This document shows positions 38,560-46,965 of a stretch of DNA of 64,000 bases, piece by piece. The notes under the pieces are model-generated. The model had not been told where the DNA came from. It did no database searches and saw only the letters and a program-made list of their open reading frames with translations. The DNA comes from Pseudorhodoferax aquiterrae (lineage in GTDB: Bacteria; Pseudomonadota; Gammaproteobacteria; Burkholderiales; Burkholderiaceae_C): NCBI RefSeq assembly GCF_014652235.1, contig NZ_BMYK01000015.1, positions 1 through 64,000 of the forward strand. Reading direction: 5' to 3'. Every line of letters begins with the position of its first letter. Positions within the stretch are counted from its first letter, which is position 1. A program made the translations under genes and the position numbers.

Positions 38560-39711
38560 TCAGCGCGCGGAGGGCATGGTCAGCACCGTCTTGATGCAGC
38601 CGTCGAGCTTGCTCGAGAAGATGTGGTACGCATCGGCCACGTGCTCCAGCGGAATGCGGTGGGTGATGACTTCGGAAGGCTTGACCCGACCGGCGCGCAC
38701 ATGCTCGATGAGCCGCGGCAGGTGGCGCTTGACGCTGGCCTGGTTCATGCGCAGCGTGAGGCCTTTGTTCAGCGCGTTGCCGATGGGCACGGCGTTGAAG
38801 GTGGGGCCGTAGACGCCCACGATGGAGACCGTGCCGCCCTTGCGCACCGAATTGATGGCCCAGTGCAGCACGGTGGCCGCGCCGGCCTGCAGCATGAGGT
38901 GCACACCGGTCAGCCGCTGCAGCGCGCTGCCGCTGGCCTCGGCGCCCACGGCGTCGATGCAGACGTCCGGGCCGAGCCCGTCGGTCATCTTCTTCAGGTG
39001 CACGGCCATGTCGCGCACGTCGCGGAAGTTCACGGTCTCGCAGTGCGCGAAGCGGCGCACGAAGTCCAGCCGGTAGTCGACCTCGTCGACGACGATCACG
39101 CGGCCGGCACCCAGCAGCCAGGCCGATTTGGCCGCGAAGATGCCGACCGGCCCGGCGCCGAACACCACCACCGTGTCGTTCTCGCGGATGTCGCCCATCT
39201 CGGCGGCCTGGTAGCCGGTGGGGAAGGCATCGGTCAGCAGCACCGCATCGTCCAGCGAAATGTCCTCCGGGATCACGGTCGGGCCGATGTCGGCCATGGG
39301 CACGCGCACCCGTTCGGCCTGGCCGCCGGCATAGCCGCCCGTGGTGTGCGAGTAGCCGTAGATGCCGCCGACGGCCGTGGCCTCGGGGTTCACGTTGTGG
39401 CAGTTGCTGTAGAGCTCGCGCTCGCAGAACCAGCAGGTGCCGCAGAAGATGTTGAAGGGCACGAGCACGGCGTCGCCGACCTTGAGGTTGCGCACCGCAG
39501 GGCCGACCTCCTCGACGACGCCGCAGAACTCGTGGCCGAAGGTGCTGCCCACGCGCGTGTCGGGCACCAGGCCATGGAACAGGTGCAGGTCCGAGCCGCA
39601 GATGCACGAGCGCGTGACGCGCACGATGGCATCGCCCGGGTGCTCGATGCGCGGTTCGGGCATGTGGTCGGCACGCACGCGGTAGGGACCGCGGTAATTC
39701 ATTGCCAGCAT
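38560..39711 (-). CDS. Zinc-dependent alcohol dehydrogenase (formaldehyde dehydrogenase-like)
   Basis: A 383-residue MDR enzyme. Catalytic zinc site CICGSDLHLFHG with FGHEFCGVVEEVG; structural zinc loop FCGTCWFCERELYSNC; NAD site VVVFGAGPVGIFAAKSAWLLGAGRVIVVDEVD. The long insertion between the zinc sites resembles glutathione-independent formaldehyde dehydrogenases of the FdhA class. GGAG before the ATG. It follows Mn-catalase 2 by 46 bp, so peroxide and aldehyde removal are coexpressed from the sigma-54-type promoter at 40756. Confidence 0.88.
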   Translation of the reverse strand: MLAMNYRGPYRVRADHMPEPRIEHPGDAIVRVTRSCICGSDLHLFHGLVPDTRVGSTFGHEFCGVVEEVGPAVRNLKVGDAVLVPFNIFCGTCWFCERELYSNCHNVNPEATAVGGIYGYSHTTGGYAGGQAERVRVPMADIGPTVIPEDISLDDAVLLTDAFPTGYQAAEMGDIRENDTVVVFGAGPVGIFAAKSAWLLGAGRVIVVDEVDYRLDFVRRFAHCETVNFRDVRDMAVHLKKMTDGLGPDVCIDAVGAEASGSALQRLTGVHLMLQAGAATVLHWAINSVRKGGTVSIVGVYGPTFNAVPIGNALNKGLTLRMNQASVKRHLPRLIEHVRAGRVKPSEVITHRIPLEHVADAYHIFSSKLDGCIKTVLTMPSAR

Positions 39712-39757
39712 GGATCGCTCTCCGGAAAGGGGCCGCGGTGCGGCCCGTGGGTGGACG

Positions 39758-40720
39758 TCAGAGACCGGGGGTGGTGGGCGGAGTGGTGCCGCCCGCGCCG
39801 TCCGTCGACGGCTTGACGGCCCGCGTGATGTCGTTGAGCGCGGCGTCCTCGCCCATGCCGAGTTCGGCGCCGGTGAGCGGATCGCCGGTGGGCACGGAGG
39901 CGGTGCGCTGGGCCATCTGCTGCACCACGCTGTCTTCCTCGGCGCCCAGCTGCACGCCGGGCAGGCCGGAGCCGCCGTCGACCGCGGCCTGCTGGTCGCG
40001 GTCGGACACGAACTGCCAGCGGTCGCCGGCGTTCCAGGGACCGCGCACGGTGTCGCCATCCCCCTGCGACATGTTGAAGTACACGCTGGTGAAGCGCGGA
40101 TCGCCCGGCGTCTTGCCTGGCGGGAAGTTCGGCGCGATGCTGTACAGCGCCTTCTCGAAGGACTTCTGGTGCGCGATCTCGCGCGTCATCAAAAAGCCCA
40201 GCGCCTCCTTCACGCCCGGATCGTCCGTGAGGTTGATGAGCCGCTCGTAGACGATCTTGGCGCGCGCCTCGGCCGCGATGTTGGAGCGCAGGTCCGCCGT
40301 GGGCTCGCCGATGGTGTCGATGTAGGCGGCCGTCCAGGGCACGCCGGCGGAATTCACCAGCGGCGGGCCGCCGCCGTACAGCACCTGGGTCACGTGGCTG
40401 TCGTTGCCGGCGCCCGAGATGGCGCGGTACAGCTCGGCCTCGGTCTCCACGCCCTCGGCCAGCCGGCCCTTGGCGCCCTTGTTGAGCATGGCCACGATGG
40501 TGCCGATCACCTCCAGGTGGCTGAGCTCCTCGGTGGCGATGTCCATGAGCATGTCCTTGCGGCCGGGGTCGTCCTCGCCCAGGGCCTGGGTGAAGTAGCG
40601 GCAGGCGGCGGCCAGCTCGCCCTGCGGGCCGCCGAACTGCTCGAGCATGAGATTGGCCAGGCCCGGGTTGGTCTCGGTCACGCGGACCGTGTACTGCAGG
40701 CGTTTGTTGTGGGCGAACAT
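39758..40720 (-). CDS. Manganese catalase, copy 2, 320 aa
   Basis: The same family and ligands as copy 1 (E35, E65, H68, plus the Glu in AAEARAKIVYERL and the His in REIAHQKSF). Residues 1 to about 223 are the same except A3 for F3; then the tails diverge (DTVRGPWNAGDRWQFVSDRDQQ...). CAGGAG precedes the ATG. A sigma-54-type promoter gives a 26-nt leader. The first gene of an operon with an alcohol dehydrogenase and an anchored protein. Confidence 0.95.
   Translation of the reverse strand: MFAHNKRLQYTVRVTETNPGLANLMLEQFGGPQGELAAACRYFTQALGEDDPGRKDMLMDIATEELSHLEVIGTIVAMLNKGAKGRLAEGVETEAELYRAISGAGNDSHVTQVLYGGGPPLVNSAGVPWTAAYIDTIGEPTADLRSNIAAEARAKIVYERLINLTDDPGVKEALGFLMTREIAHQKSFEKALYSIAPNFPPGKTPGDPRFTSVYFNMSQGDGDTVRGPWNAGDRWQFVSDRDQQAAVDGGSGLPGVQLGAEEDSVVQQMAQRTASVPTGDPLTGAELGMGEDAALNDITRAVKPSTDGAGGTTPPTTPGL
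40050..40720. repeat. Inverted long repeat, arm 2 (catalase core)
   Basis: Counterpart of 33899-34569 in inverted orientation. The start codons of both genes are at the arm ends, and flanking and tail sequences are unrelated or much diverged. Confidence 0.9.
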
Positions 40721-40755
40721 GAAGAACTCCTGGTGGGTGGTGGTCCGGCCGGTGT

Positions 40756-40773
40756 CGGCAATCGGTGTGCCGG
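40756..40773 (-). promoter_or_regulatory. Sigma-54-type promoter of the Mn-catalase 2 operon
   Basis: The minus strand reads GGCACACCGATTGCC, +1 near 40746, 26-nt leader with CAGGAG. Confidence 0.68.
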
Positions 40774-40885
40774 CGCGACGCCATCACCGCGTGCCTGGCG
40801 GCGCGCGGATTTCCAGGAGATTCCCGCTGGCCGGTCGACGGCCCTGGCGCGGCGGCTTGTGGTAAGGCTTGCCGCAAGCGCCGCA

Positions 40886-41476
40886 CTAGCTGCGCCTGGC
40901 GGGTTGGCGCGGCGTGCGGAAGGTGATGGACCACCGCTGCGCCTTCACCGCCGGCACGCAGTGCTGCCAGGCCCAGCGGGACGCGCCCGCCAGCCTGTAG
41001 ATGGACCGTGCCGCCACGTGCAGCTGGACCACCTGGCGCCTGGCGGCCGCGCCGGGTGGGTAGGGTCTGAACCGAAGCAGGGCCGCGTTGCCCAGAGAGA
41101 CGCCGGCGATGGTCTCGAAGTCCGGCACATCGCGGTGCCAGCCCAGCGGCGTGCCGGGCGCGTACGCGGCCACCAGAACCTGCACCAGCTGATCGCGGTC
41201 CACGCCGAGCCAGCCGGCGACGCGGTCACGCAAGGGCAGCAGTCGCTCGTCGAGCGCCATCCCGGGCCGCAAGGTGTTCGTGTCGAAGTCGTAGCTGCTG
41301 CCGAAACTGACCACCTGGCGGCGTGCCGTGTAGTCCTTGTATTTCGCCGGAACTAGAGGCAGTGTCCGCACGAGCGCGAGCAACTGCAGTTCTTCCTCCA
41401 CGCTCAGGAAGTCGGGCGCGTACCGCAGACCAGGAATGGACTGGACGGCGTCGTCGGCGAACAGGTCGGCTTGCAT
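40886..41476 (-). CDS. alkB: AlkB-like 2-oxoglutarate/Fe(II) dioxygenase
   Basis: A 196-residue AlkB family protein: IPGLRYAPDFLSVEEELQLL, the substrate lid YDFDTNTLRPGM, the iron ligands H-x-D in GWHRDVPDFETIAGVSLG, and a late His with the 2-oxoglutarate-binding Arg cluster in QRWSITFRTPR. The third iron ligand is less certain (the H of WQHCVPAVKAQRWSITFR). It repairs alkylated bases by oxidative demethylation. The last gene of the island; downstream the base composition drops. Confidence 0.85.
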   Translation of the reverse strand: MQADLFADDAVQSIPGLRYAPDFLSVEEELQLLALVRTLPLVPAKYKDYTARRQVVSFGSSYDFDTNTLRPGMALDERLLPLRDRVAGWLGVDRDQLVQVLVAAYAPGTPLGWHRDVPDFETIAGVSLGNAALLRFRPYPPGAAARRQVVQLHVAARSIYRLAGASRWAWQHCVPAVKAQRWSITFRTPRQPARRS

Positions 41477-41649
41477 GCGGCGTGCTGGTGTGGGGCTTGG
41501 TCTCGGCGCCACGACGAGTGCATTGGCACTGCGTTTATGTACAGCGATTGTAGGCTCTGGCGCAATCGGGTGCTGACCATAGCGGCCCCTCGCACTACCT
41601 TGTGCCGATTGATACGATGTATATTATGTTAATTTGCGCTGACGACGAA
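41477..41649. other. AT-rich intergenic region at the island boundary
   Basis: Lower GC than anywhere else in the window (for example GATACGATGTATATTATGTT near 41612). No convincing reading frame. It separates the stress island from the housekeeping half, and could hold the alkB promoter region. Confidence 0.4.
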
Positions 41650-41671
41650 AGCAGGATGCGAAATCCTGCTC
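41650..41671 (-). terminator. Likely Rho-independent terminator of the PilZ-domain gene
   Basis: On the minus strand AGCAGGAT-TTCGC-ATCCTGCT forms a perfect 8-bp stem, followed by a short TTTCGTC tract. It starts within 10 bases of the stop of the PilZ-domain gene. Confidence 0.6.
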
Positions 41672-41675
41672 TACT

Positions 41676-42371
41676 TCAGTTGCGATGGATCAACAGCGTT
41701 TCGTAGACATAGTTCTGCAGCAAGGCCTGGTGCGTCGCATCGATGTCGAGGAAATTGATGCCGTAGGTATAGACGGTATAGAAGGCTCCGCCATCAGGCG
41801 CCGTGCCGACCGCCTGCTGCACGCTGCGGATCGAGGCTGTCGTCGAAATGGCGACTTCTTCGTTCTGCGACTGCACGAGGATGGAGAAATTGATCTCGAT
41901 GGTGTCGCCGACCGCGCCCAGCGGATTGGGCGTCGATACCAAGGCGCCGGACAGGCTGATGTCCGACAGCGTCGCCTCCTTCACCAGCTCGCGGTTCGTC
42001 GGGTTGACGACGCGTACGGGGATGTTGGCTTTGACGCGCACCGCTTTCCGCAGCCCGACCTTCTGGATGTTGGTCGGGAACGACAGCAGCATGAGCGGTC
42101 GGGGCTTGCTCAACACGGCTTCGATGCGCGAATCGAAGGTGAACACCGACACGCCGGAAAACACGCGCAATGCCACTTCGGCCCCAGCCGCGGTCTCGAC
42201 CGGTTTGCCATCCTGCTGCGGGACCTGCATCAGCAGATAGTCGTCCACCACAAAGCCGATCAGCGATGTGTACTGCACAGTCGGACTGCTCGCCTGTTTG
42301 GGCATGATTTGCAGGCGGACGCCGACCTGCAGGTTCATGTCCTCGAACTCGATCTTTGCCTTTTTACTCAT
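41676..42371 (-). CDS. YcgR-like PilZ domain protein
   Basis: Two domains: an N-terminal YcgR-like barrel (DMNLQVGVRLQIMPKQ ... VDDYLLMQVPQQDGKPV) and a C-terminal PilZ domain with the c-di-GMP motifs RKAVRVKANIPVRV (RxxxR) and DISLSGALVSTP (DxSxxG). Such proteins slow the flagellar motor or change other outputs when c-di-GMP rises. The diguanylate cyclase at 58917 is a possible source of signal. The start at MSKKAKIEFED (42371) is chosen; a GTG at 42437 would add 22 residues. Confidence 0.85.
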   Translation of the reverse strand: MSKKAKIEFEDMNLQVGVRLQIMPKQASSPTVQYTSLIGFVVDDYLLMQVPQQDGKPVETAAGAEVALRVFSGVSVFTFDSRIEAVLSKPRPLMLLSFPTNIQKVGLRKAVRVKANIPVRVVNPTNRELVKEATLSDISLSGALVSTPNPLGAVGDTIEINFSILVQSQNEEVAISTTASIRSVQQAVGTAPDGGAFYTVYTYGINFLDIDATHQALLQNYVYETLLIHRN

Positions 42372-42464
42372 CTCGATGTTGGGATGTAGGTGGAGCCGCC
42401 GGAAACCGCCTTGCACCGTCATCTGTTCAAAAACCACGCAGTTTAAGCGCCTGTGTCGAACAGT

Positions 42465-44957
42465 TCATGGTACTAGTTGGAGTGTATGCGGAATGCTTTC
42501 GGGCGCCATGCGCAAAAATCGATACTCGGTGTGCGACCATTCCTTCACCATGTCACGGTAGCGGCTGGCGAACACCAAACCGCTCTGCCCCGTCTGGTAT
42601 ATGAACTGGCTGCGTTCGGGATCCGCGAGGTCATAGACCGCGCGCAGGGATGCAGCGTGGCGGCTGGCGAAGGGGTTCTTCGCGTCGTTCGGCCAGTATT
42701 GCCCCACGTTCACAGTGAAGGTGTCGCCGCCCGTGGGCACCCGCACGTCGAACCAGCGGGCCAGCAGCTCGACGTTGCCGAATGGCCGGTGGACGCTCAG
42801 CGCCATGTGGGCCGCGTCCCAGCGCCAGCGCGATGGATCGTCGCCGTAAAGCTTGGACAGCCGGTCCAGGGCCCGCGTGAGCGCCTGGCCGGCCTGCTCG
42901 GCGCAACCGCCCGGCGCGCACCACCAGGCGTCGTCGGACTCAAGCGCGGTCTCCACCGTGCTGCGGAAATGCCGCTTGCCGTACAGCGCATCGAAGCGTT
43001 CCTGTCCCAGGCGTGGCACCAGCAGGCCCCGCGTGAGTTCATCCGCCCACACGGAAAACACGAGGGCGGCCGCGCTGTCGCCGCGCATGTCGCCGTCGAA
43101 GCTTTGCAGCATGCGCTGCACCCCGAGCGCCAGGGGATGGCTGGAAGAGGCCTTGCGCAGAAAGGGCAGCAGCCGCTGCGTGGCGAGCGACACCGTGTCG
43201 CCCTGCAGCCGCGCCATGCTCTGCGCGTCGTGGTGCGGCGTGGCGCCCAGCCGCTCGACGATGCGGTCGAATCGGTAGGGCACTGCCCAGTCCTGCCCGA
43301 TGAAGTACGGATAGTCCGGTGGGGTCGGACGCTGGTTGGCGTTGGCGATCCAGGCCGGCTGATCGCCCTCGCCTGCCCCGTGCGCCGGGGTGTCGGCATA
43401 GGGCAGCCAGCCGGACCACGCGTAGCGCGGATCCCAGCCGGGTGCGGGCGCGATGCCGCGGATGTCGTTGTCAGGTCGGCGCAATGGCACGCGGCCCACG
43501 GCCTTGTAGGCGATGCGGCCGGTCGTGTCGGCCATCATCACGTTCTGCATCGGCGAGTGGTAGTCGGAGAAGGCGGAAAGCAGCTCGCCGACGGTGCCAG
43601 CCTCGTTCACGCGCTGCATGGCCAGGGCCGTCTTGTTGTCCGCTTCCAGGGCCGTCCAGCGCAACGCCAGCACGTAGCGGTTCAGGTCGATCAGCTTGGC
43701 ATGCGCGCTCTGCGCATCGCTGAGCACCGGCCCGTGGCGCGTGCTGCGCACGAGGTGCTGGACATCCGCCCTGCCCTTGACGCGGATGGTCTCCGTGCGT
43801 TGTTCGAACCTGGCCCAGGCGGCCTGGCCCTGGACATCGTCCACCCGGTAGGACGTCGGGTCGTCCGGCTTGATCTGCTCGATATACAGGTCCTGCACGT
43901 CGGGGCCGGTGTTCGTGAAACCCCAGGCGGCCGTGCGGGTGCGGCCGAGCACCACGAACGGCAGCCCCGGCAAGGTGGCACCGATCACGTCGAGCTTGGG
44001 CGCCTGCAGGCGCGCGAAGTACCAGATCGCCGGCGCGCTGAGGCCCAGGTGGGGATCGTTCGCAAGCAGGGGCTTGCCCGAAGCCGTGTTGCTTCCGCTG
44101 ACGACCCAGGCATTGCTGCCCTTGCCCTCGGACAGTCCGGCATCGCGCACGAAGGCTTGCGACCAAGCGCGCGCCGCGTCGTCGAGCAACCGGGCCGCGA
44201 CCGGGGTGGCGCCCGGCGCGCGCGAGGTCTTCGGGCTGGCCGGCGGCTCGGCGCGGTAGATGCCCAACTGGCGGTACAGCGCTGCGAAATCCACCGCGGA
44301 GGCCGGCGGCTCACCAGGGTATGGCGGAAACAGCTCCCACAGCCGGGGCGTGTCCACGACCTGGGCGGCGGACAGGCGCGCGAACTCCGTGCCCCAGTTG
44401 CCGCCGAGATCGAGCGCCATCATCAGTGACCAGCCGACGCAGTCCACGGCCTCCCAGGCCGTGCCGGTCCGGCCGGGGCGCACGCCGAGCAGCAGGAACT
44501 CCGGCTGCAATGCCTGCGGCCGGTTCGCGTAGAAGGACTGGATGCCCTCGCTGTAGGCTTCCAGCGCCGCCCGCGCCTCGGGCGGCATGCGATCGAGCTG
44601 GCGCTCGGCCGCCTGCATGATGCCCAGTGTGCGCATGAGCTTGTCGGTTTCCAGCGTGGCTTCGCCCAGCACCTCGGACAGCGTGCCGCGCATCACGCGC
44701 CGGTTGAACTCCAGTTGCCAGCCCCGCTCCTGCGCATGCACGAAGCCCAGTGTGAACCAGGCGTCCCGTGCCGACGCCGCCTTGATGTGCGTGACATCGG
44801 AGGCGTCCCGCTCGACCGTGACGGCGCCTTGCAGGCCCTGCACGCGCAGCGTGCCGTCGCGCTGCGGGAAGCTGCGCCAGACGTACATGCCCAGCACCAG
44901 CAGTCCGGCCAGAACGAGGAACAGCACAACGGCGCCGAGGCGCTTGAACCATCGCAT
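42465..44957 (-). CDS. Penicillin acylase family amidohydrolase, 830 aa
   Basis: An Ntn-hydrolase precursor with N-terminal signal anchor (RLGAVVLFLVLAGLLVLGMYVW), alpha chain (VERDASDVTHIKAASARDAWFTLGFVHAQERGWQLE), a spacer, and the autocatalytic serine in GLSEGKGSNAWVVSGS that starts the beta chain (ANDPHLGLSAPAIWYFARL, GFTNTGPDVQDLYIE). Periplasmic. Family members cleave beta-lactams, acyl-homoserine lactones or lipoamides; specificity is not visible. Normal length. The next gene lies 24 bp upstream. Confidence 0.92.
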   Translation of the reverse strand: MRWFKRLGAVVLFLVLAGLLVLGMYVWRSFPQRDGTLRVQGLQGAVTVERDASDVTHIKAASARDAWFTLGFVHAQERGWQLEFNRRVMRGTLSEVLGEATLETDKLMRTLGIMQAAERQLDRMPPEARAALEAYSEGIQSFYANRPQALQPEFLLLGVRPGRTGTAWEAVDCVGWSLMMALDLGGNWGTEFARLSAAQVVDTPRLWELFPPYPGEPPASAVDFAALYRQLGIYRAEPPASPKTSRAPGATPVAARLLDDAARAWSQAFVRDAGLSEGKGSNAWVVSGSNTASGKPLLANDPHLGLSAPAIWYFARLQAPKLDVIGATLPGLPFVVLGRTRTAAWGFTNTGPDVQDLYIEQIKPDDPTSYRVDDVQGQAAWARFEQRTETIRVKGRADVQHLVRSTRHGPVLSDAQSAHAKLIDLNRYVLALRWTALEADNKTALAMQRVNEAGTVGELLSAFSDYHSPMQNVMMADTTGRIAYKAVGRVPLRRPDNDIRGIAPAPGWDPRYAWSGWLPYADTPAHGAGEGDQPAWIANANQRPTPPDYPYFIGQDWAVPYRFDRIVERLGATPHHDAQSMARLQGDTVSLATQRLLPFLRKASSSHPLALGVQRMLQSFDGDMRGDSAAALVFSVWADELTRGLLVPRLGQERFDALYGKRHFRSTVETALESDDAWWCAPGGCAEQAGQALTRALDRLSKLYGDDPSRWRWDAAHMALSVHRPFGNVELLARWFDVRVPTGGDTFTVNVGQYWPNDAKNPFASRHAASLRAVYDLADPERSQFIYQTGQSGLVFASRYRDMVKEWSHTEYRFLRMAPESIPHTLQLVP

Positions 44958-44981
44958 CAGAGATTCCTCGCAGTACGCCGG

Positions 44982-45905
44982 TCAGCGTTGTGTGCCGCCG
45001 TTGATGGAAAAGGTCACGGTCGGCGCACTGAGGTCGCCGTGCGGGACGCCCAGCGCGATCTCTCCGGTGCCGTGGAGCTGGCATTCGTCGCGCCGCAGTG
45101 CGATGTCCGAATCGCTGCCGGAGAAACGCACCCAGGTGCCGAAGCTGCTGAGGTCGATCAGCACGAAGCCACCGCTGCGCGATTCGATGCGCGCGTGCAG
45201 GCGGGATACGCGTGGATCGTTGACGACCACTTCGGCATGTTCGTTCCTGCCCAGATGCACCGGCAGTTCGCGCGCGTGAAAACTCAGCGAGAGGTCCAGG
45301 TGCTGCAACTGGATGCGGCTCGACGCTGGGGCTTCGGCGACCACGGGCCGCGCCAGCACGGCCTGCTGGGTCAGGAAGTCGGAGGCGATGTCTTCCTCCC
45401 ATTCCACCTTGAACAGCGCGAGCGGCTCGGCCTTGCCGCGCAGCGTGACCGAGCCCAGGCTGCGAAAGCGCAGGCCGTGGCCTTCATCGACACCATCGAC
45501 CACGGACGCCGTGGCCCAGATCTCGCTGCCGCCGGCCAGATCGCTCAGGCGCGCGGCCACGTTGACGGCGTCGCCGTAGCAGTCGCCGTCGACTTCCACC
45601 ACCTCGCCACGCGCCACGCCGGCCTTGATCTCCATGCGCAAGGGCTCGGGCCATTGCTCCAGCCGGATGCGGTGCCCGCGCTGCATCTGGATGACGGCAT
45701 CGGCCGCATCGATGGCCTGCTCGAACACGGCCAGGATGCCGTCGCCCAGGGTCTTGACCACGCGCCCGCGGTGGGCCTCGCAGATGGCGCCGATCCATTG
45801 CGTGAGCCGTGTGATGGTCGCCGTCGCCTTCTCGTTGCCCAACGTCTCGAAGAACGCCGTGCTGTCCGATAGGTCTGCAAAAACAACCGTGGCCTGAACG
45901 CCCAT
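44982..45905 (-). CDS. Class III adenylate/guanylate cyclase with FHA domain, 307 aa
   Basis: Residues 1-165 form a class III nucleotide cyclase: TVVFADLSDSTAFFETLG, GRVVKTLGDGILAVF (second metal Asp), GEVVEVDGDCYGDAVNVAARLSDLA. Residues 205-300 are an FHA phosphothreonine-binding domain: VHLGRNEHAEVVVNDPRVSRLHARIESRSGGFVLIDLSSFGTWV. The cyclase precedes FHA, with no membrane part. Activity toward ATP or GTP is not predicted. FHA suggests control by a Ser/Thr kinase elsewhere. Confidence 0.9.
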   Translation of the reverse strand: MGVQATVVFADLSDSTAFFETLGNEKATATITRLTQWIGAICEAHRGRVVKTLGDGILAVFEQAIDAADAVIQMQRGHRIRLEQWPEPLRMEIKAGVARGEVVEVDGDCYGDAVNVAARLSDLAGGSEIWATASVVDGVDEGHGLRFRSLGSVTLRGKAEPLALFKVEWEEDIASDFLTQQAVLARPVVAEAPASSRIQLQHLDLSLSFHARELPVHLGRNEHAEVVVNDPRVSRLHARIESRSGGFVLIDLSSFGTWVRFSGSDSDIALRRDECQLHGTGEIALGVPHGDLSAPTVTFSINGGTQR

Positions 45906-45966
45906 GGTGCTGCGGGTGGGTGACGGGAAGATGCCCGCAGTGTAGGGGATGTCGCCTGCCGCGGGC

Positions 45967-46965
45967 TCAGTGCGCGTGGTCGCCGTGACCGTGGTGGCTG
46001 CCTTCCAGGTGGCCCCAGAACAGCAGCGCCTCCCGGTTCTCCACCACCATCTGCACCTTGGCACCGACCGGCAGCAACACCTTGGTGGGCACATGGCCGA
46101 ATGGCAATTGGGTGAAGACCGGCACCTTGAGCTGGCTGCGCAGCCAGGCCACCACCGTGGCCATGCGGAAGTTGCGGTCGTGCGCCACCGTCTGGTAGCC
46201 CGTGAACTGGCCGAGCACCACGGCCTTCTGGCGGGCCAGCACGCCGGCATGCAACAGCTGCGTGAGCATGCGCTCGATCCGGTACGGGTGCTCGTTCACG
46301 TCTTCCAGGAACAGGATGCCGCCGCGTACGTCCGGCAGATAGGGCGTGCCGACCATGCCGCTCAGCACGGCCAGGTTGCCGCCCCACAGCGTGGCGTCGC
46401 GGATGCTCCAGGAGGGCGGCACTTGCGCGGTAGCGGCCGCACCGCGCCGCGCGCGCGGGGCCGGCATCGGATCGTCACGGCCGATGCGCCAGCCCGTGCC
46501 CTCGCCCTGCCCCAGCAGCAGATCGTCGAAGCAGGCCTGCATGATCTCGTCGGGCTCTTCCTCGCCGCCGAAGTCGCCGCACAGCGCGGGGCCGGCCCAG
46601 CTGGTGCCGCCAGCGCGTGCCAGCAGCGCCAGCTGCAGGGCCGTGAAGTCGCTGTGGCCGACGAAGCGCAGGCCGCGCTCTGCGGCACGCGCCAGCACCG
46701 GGTAGCGGATGCGGTCCAGGATGCGCGTGAGGCCGTAGCCGCCACGCGAGATCAGTGCGATATCCGCGCCGCTGGCCGCAGCGCGGTGCACTGCAGCCAG
46801 CCGCGTGTCGTCGTCACCGGCAAAGCGCATGTGGCTCTTCAGCGCGGCCTCGTCGATCTCGACGGCGTGGCCTTGCCCGCGCAAGCGCTGCACCGCGCGC
46901 TTGAACGCGGCCTTGTCGCGCACGGCGCCGGCGGGGGAATAAATGTAGATGTGCTTGGGATTCAC
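45967..46965 (-). CDS. ldcA: LD-carboxypeptidase
   Basis: An S66-family serine peptidase that removes the terminal D-Ala from tetrapeptides in murein recycling. Nucleophile Ser in FVGHSDFTALQLALL, GPALCGDFG, WGGNLAVLSGMVGTPYLPD, the catalytic Glu in ILFLEDVNEHPYRIERML and the His in LPFGHVPTK. It has an unusual His-rich C-terminus (HLEGSHHGHGDHAH) that could bind metal. The stop codon of the upstream tadA fusion overlaps this start by four bases. Confidence 0.9.
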   Translation of the reverse strand: MNPKHIYIYSPAGAVRDKAAFKRAVQRLRGQGHAVEIDEAALKSHMRFAGDDDTRLAAVHRAAASGADIALISRGGYGLTRILDRIRYPVLARAAERGLRFVGHSDFTALQLALLARAGGTSWAGPALCGDFGGEEEPDEIMQACFDDLLLGQGEGTGWRIGRDDPMPAPRARRGAAATAQVPPSWSIRDATLWGGNLAVLSGMVGTPYLPDVRGGILFLEDVNEHPYRIERMLTQLLHAGVLARQKAVVLGQFTGYQTVAHDRNFRMATVVAWLRSQLKVPVFTQLPFGHVPTKVLLPVGAKVQMVVENREALLFWGHLEGSHHGHGDHAH

